A stretch of DNA of 32,741 nt. Origin: Oscillospiraceae bacterium. GTDB taxonomy: Bacteria; Bacillota_A; Clostridia; Oscillospirales; WRJC01. The position numbers and the translations under genes were made by a program. How positions within the stretch are numbered: the stretch's first letter is position 1; every line of letters starts with the position of its first letter. The DNA lies in the NCBI GenBank assembly GCA_009782405.1, contig WRJC01000033.1, forward strand, positions 1 to 32,741, given 5' to 3'. Positions 31,010 to 32,741 of this stretch are shown here, one piece after another. The notes below the pieces were generated by a model, which made no database searches, was not told the origin of the DNA, and saw only the letters and a program-made list of their open reading frames with translations.

Positions 31010-32620
31010 CACGCTAAGCCCAAATATTTCTCAAAAAACTTCATCAGCCTACCAATAATGCCCTGCTTTTTTTCGGCGCGGCTGCCGCCGCCGAAACGCG
31101 AAACGGGCGGCAGGATTTTATCTATGTCCGTCCCCGTGGTTTTTAGCGCGCCGTCGCGGAAGGCGATGTCGATAAAGCGGCGGGCTTCCTCGTTCTTCAG
31201 CTTTTCGTCGGCTATCAGCGCGGCTATGTCTTCCTCTTTTTGCTCCTTCACAAATCGACTCCAATCGTCAGGGGCGCTCTTTGAAACATTCACCCGCGCA
31301 ACGAAGCTGTCAATCAGTTCCTTTTTGCTCCGCAGCCCAATGCTTGAATTGACAGCCTTGTCAATCGCCGCCAGTATGCTCTTGTCCTCGCGACCCGATT
31401 CGCGGTACTTCTCCACAAGCATGAGGATATAGTCGATGTTGACCTCAATCTGCTTGATAAGCTCCAGCTCAAAAACAATGTCGTCGTTGATGTTTTCTTT
31501 GTCGCCGGAATCCTTTGGGCGCAGTTCCCGGTAGAGGTCGATGTAAACGCTTTGATAGTCCTGATAGTCCCTGCCATTCAATATCTCGTTTCCGGCAAAA
31601 TCGTCAAATGCCGCAAGGATATTTTTCAGGCGCAATATCGCGCCGTACAGGCGGATAAAGTCCTTTTGGTTTTCCTCGCCTGCAATCGGTTCGCCGAGCG
31701 GAAAGCGCTTTGTGAGATCGGCTATAAGTTCCATATACCCCGGTTTGCGCTCGCCGCCCAGCTCAAAGCCGTCGTAATAGTCGCCATAGCTTCCAAGAAG
31801 CACAACGCCGCCCGCGTTTTTGTCGCCGAAAGAGGAAATCGCGGGAGTTTTTGTCGAGTTTATCGTTTTCAAATTCCTCGTCGGGCAGCGCATCCTCCGG
31901 GTCGTCTTCGTTTACGCTGTAGCTGAATATTGTCGCTATGGCCAAATTCTTGTTTTTTTCTGCAAGCTGCGCTTTGAACTCTTCGTAATACTTTTTTGCC
32001 ATTGGTATCGAAGAAACGGCGAAAATGGAATTGAACCCCGCCACGCGCTGGCCTTTGAGGGAATAGAAGCTGTTGCGTTTGGTCTTTTGGTCGAAGTGCT
32101 CAAGGATATACGCGACAACCTCACGGATGCGCTCCGGAGCGGACATTGCCTTTTCAACGTCGATCGCCCGGACGTTTTTGTCTATTATATCCTCTTTTTG
32201 CTTTATTGTGTTTATGAAGTCGATGCGAAACGGCAGCACATTTCCGTCATTGATGGCATCGACGATCGTGTATGTATGGAGCTTGTCGCCGAACGCCTGC
32301 TCCGTAGTCCTCAAAAGCGGGTTTCCGCCGGTCCCGGCGTTGACCGCGAAAATCGGCGTGCCCGTGAAACCGAAGATGTGGTAATTGCAAAACGCCTTGA
32401 TTATCTTCTTGAGCAGCCCGAGCTGAATGCGCAGGTTGTTGATCAGCGTGGCTTCATTGTGGAACTGTATATACTCGTACCCCTGCGCGGAAAGCAAGGA
32501 AATGAACTCGCGCTCCAAGTCCGCTTCGGACTGGTATTCAAAAGCCGTTCTGTATGGCGGGGCATATTCCGCAACCACGGTGGATTCGTCTGTGGCGGCG
32601 ATTATGTTGTAGGCGGACAT
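31009..32620 (-). pseudogene. hsdR: Type I restriction endonuclease subunit R (HsdR), broken by two internal deletions
   Basis: An intact HsdR of this type has about 1000 residues; only about 540 codons remain. The N-terminus is normal (MSAYNIIAATDESTVVAEY... to LINNLRIQL), then near 32419 the sequence jumps in frame to LLKKIIKAFCNYHIFGFTGTPIF, skipping the nuclease domain, Walker A and DEAD-box motifs. It continues to DKNSRDFL. Near 31830 a second deletion jumps to FGDKNAGGVVLLGSYGDYY in another frame, removing the last helicase motifs (the TGFDA and QAFSRTNR region) and breaking translation. The rest reads open to the stop at 31009 (FPLGEPIAGEENQKDF, FDDFAGNEIL). The start has AGGAGG. The product cannot cleave or translocate DNA. 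The comparison with intact HsdR is from memory of the family. Confidence 0.87.
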
Positions 32621-32672
32621 TTTTGCCTCCTTTTCTTGCTCGAGATTTAACGGTACGTTAACTCACAATATA

Positions 32673-32741
32673 CTATTCCTCATCATCATCTTTCGGTTCA
32701 ATAAAATAATCAATCTCTTTTTGAATCTCGCTGTTAAAAAA
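32673..32741 (-). CDS. 3' end of a leftward gene upstream of hsdR
   Basis: A leftward frame enters from the right edge and ends with KEIDYFIEPKDDDEE and a TAG at 32675-32673. The acidic C-terminus is all that is visible, 52 bases before the hsdR start. By position it may be a type I system subunit (HsdS or HsdM) or an accessory gene, but the fragment is too short to identify. The gap to hsdR (32621-32672) holds only the AGGAGG site. Confidence 0.55.
   Translation of the reverse strand, partial: FFNSEIQKEIDYFIEPKDDDEE

Noticed and set aside
30908..31432. A 174-codon rightward frame through the second repeat
   Set aside because: It starts at TTG without a ribosome site, crosses the terminator and runs opposite the hsdR remnant; the product has no family features.
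31009..32620. Two separate functional genes on the minus strand
   Set aside because: Both frames are parts of one HsdR; the second has no start signal and begins in the middle of a domain.

Overview
The window reads as chromosomal DNA of an anaerobic, Gram-positive-type member of the Bacillota (probably a clostridium from an animal gut or similar fibre-rich habitat). The signs are strong AGGAGG ribosome binding sites, lipoprotein signal peptides, a sortase-type NPKTG anchor, WXG100 proteins, a sensory [FeFe]-hydrogenase-like protein, a PduL phosphotransacylase and an alpha-L-fucosidase. The genus cannot be named from the sequence. No tRNA, rRNA, transposase or CRISPR array was seen.

Left part (1-8961): a leftward operon (DUF3842 protein, fumarate-reductase-type flavoprotein, truncated unknown gene) diverges from a rightward run that starts with a GH95 alpha-L-fucosidase. 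Ten bases after the fucosidase begins the most striking locus: a lipoprotein, a 784-residue protein with an N-terminal GHSQG lipase domain and a C-terminal helical WXG/LXG-like segment, and three small helical proteins, two of them with a central W-x-G. This layout resembles the reverse-architecture type VII lipase toxin TslA of Staphylococcus aureus with its lipoprotein immunity factor and small partners. No secretion machinery lies in the window.

Middle (8964-20407): a leftward orphan solute-binding lipoprotein, then a rightward series: PduL, a NifU-like scaffold, a GGGtGRT protein, a class V aminotransferase, a REC-HD-GYP response regulator and a 1696-residue multidomain sensor. The sensor joins two ferredoxin clusters, an [FeFe]-hydrogenase H-cluster domain, a further Fe-S domain, about five PAS domains, histidine kinase, receiver and Hpt. 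It is probably a complete redox or H2-sensing phosphorelay whose output could be the neighbouring c-di-GMP phosphodiesterase-type regulator. Base composition and codon choice change sharply where the kinase core begins.

Right part (20388-30582, all leftward): two paralogous solute-binding lipoproteins, each with its own near-consensus promoter, a CehA/McbA-type PHP metallohydrolase, a uroporphyrinogen-decarboxylase-family protein, and a large sortase-anchored surface protein. That protein has a thioester-type domain in which the usual Gln is Lys.

Far right (30583-32741): a 430-base region without protein genes holds a rightward near-consensus promoter, two 40-base repeats that differ so as to become complementary over 9 bases, and a terminator; together they look like a small RNA gene of about 150 nt. 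Beyond it is a type I restriction subunit (HsdR) destroyed by one in-frame and one frame-shifting internal deletion, and the 3' end of another leftward gene.
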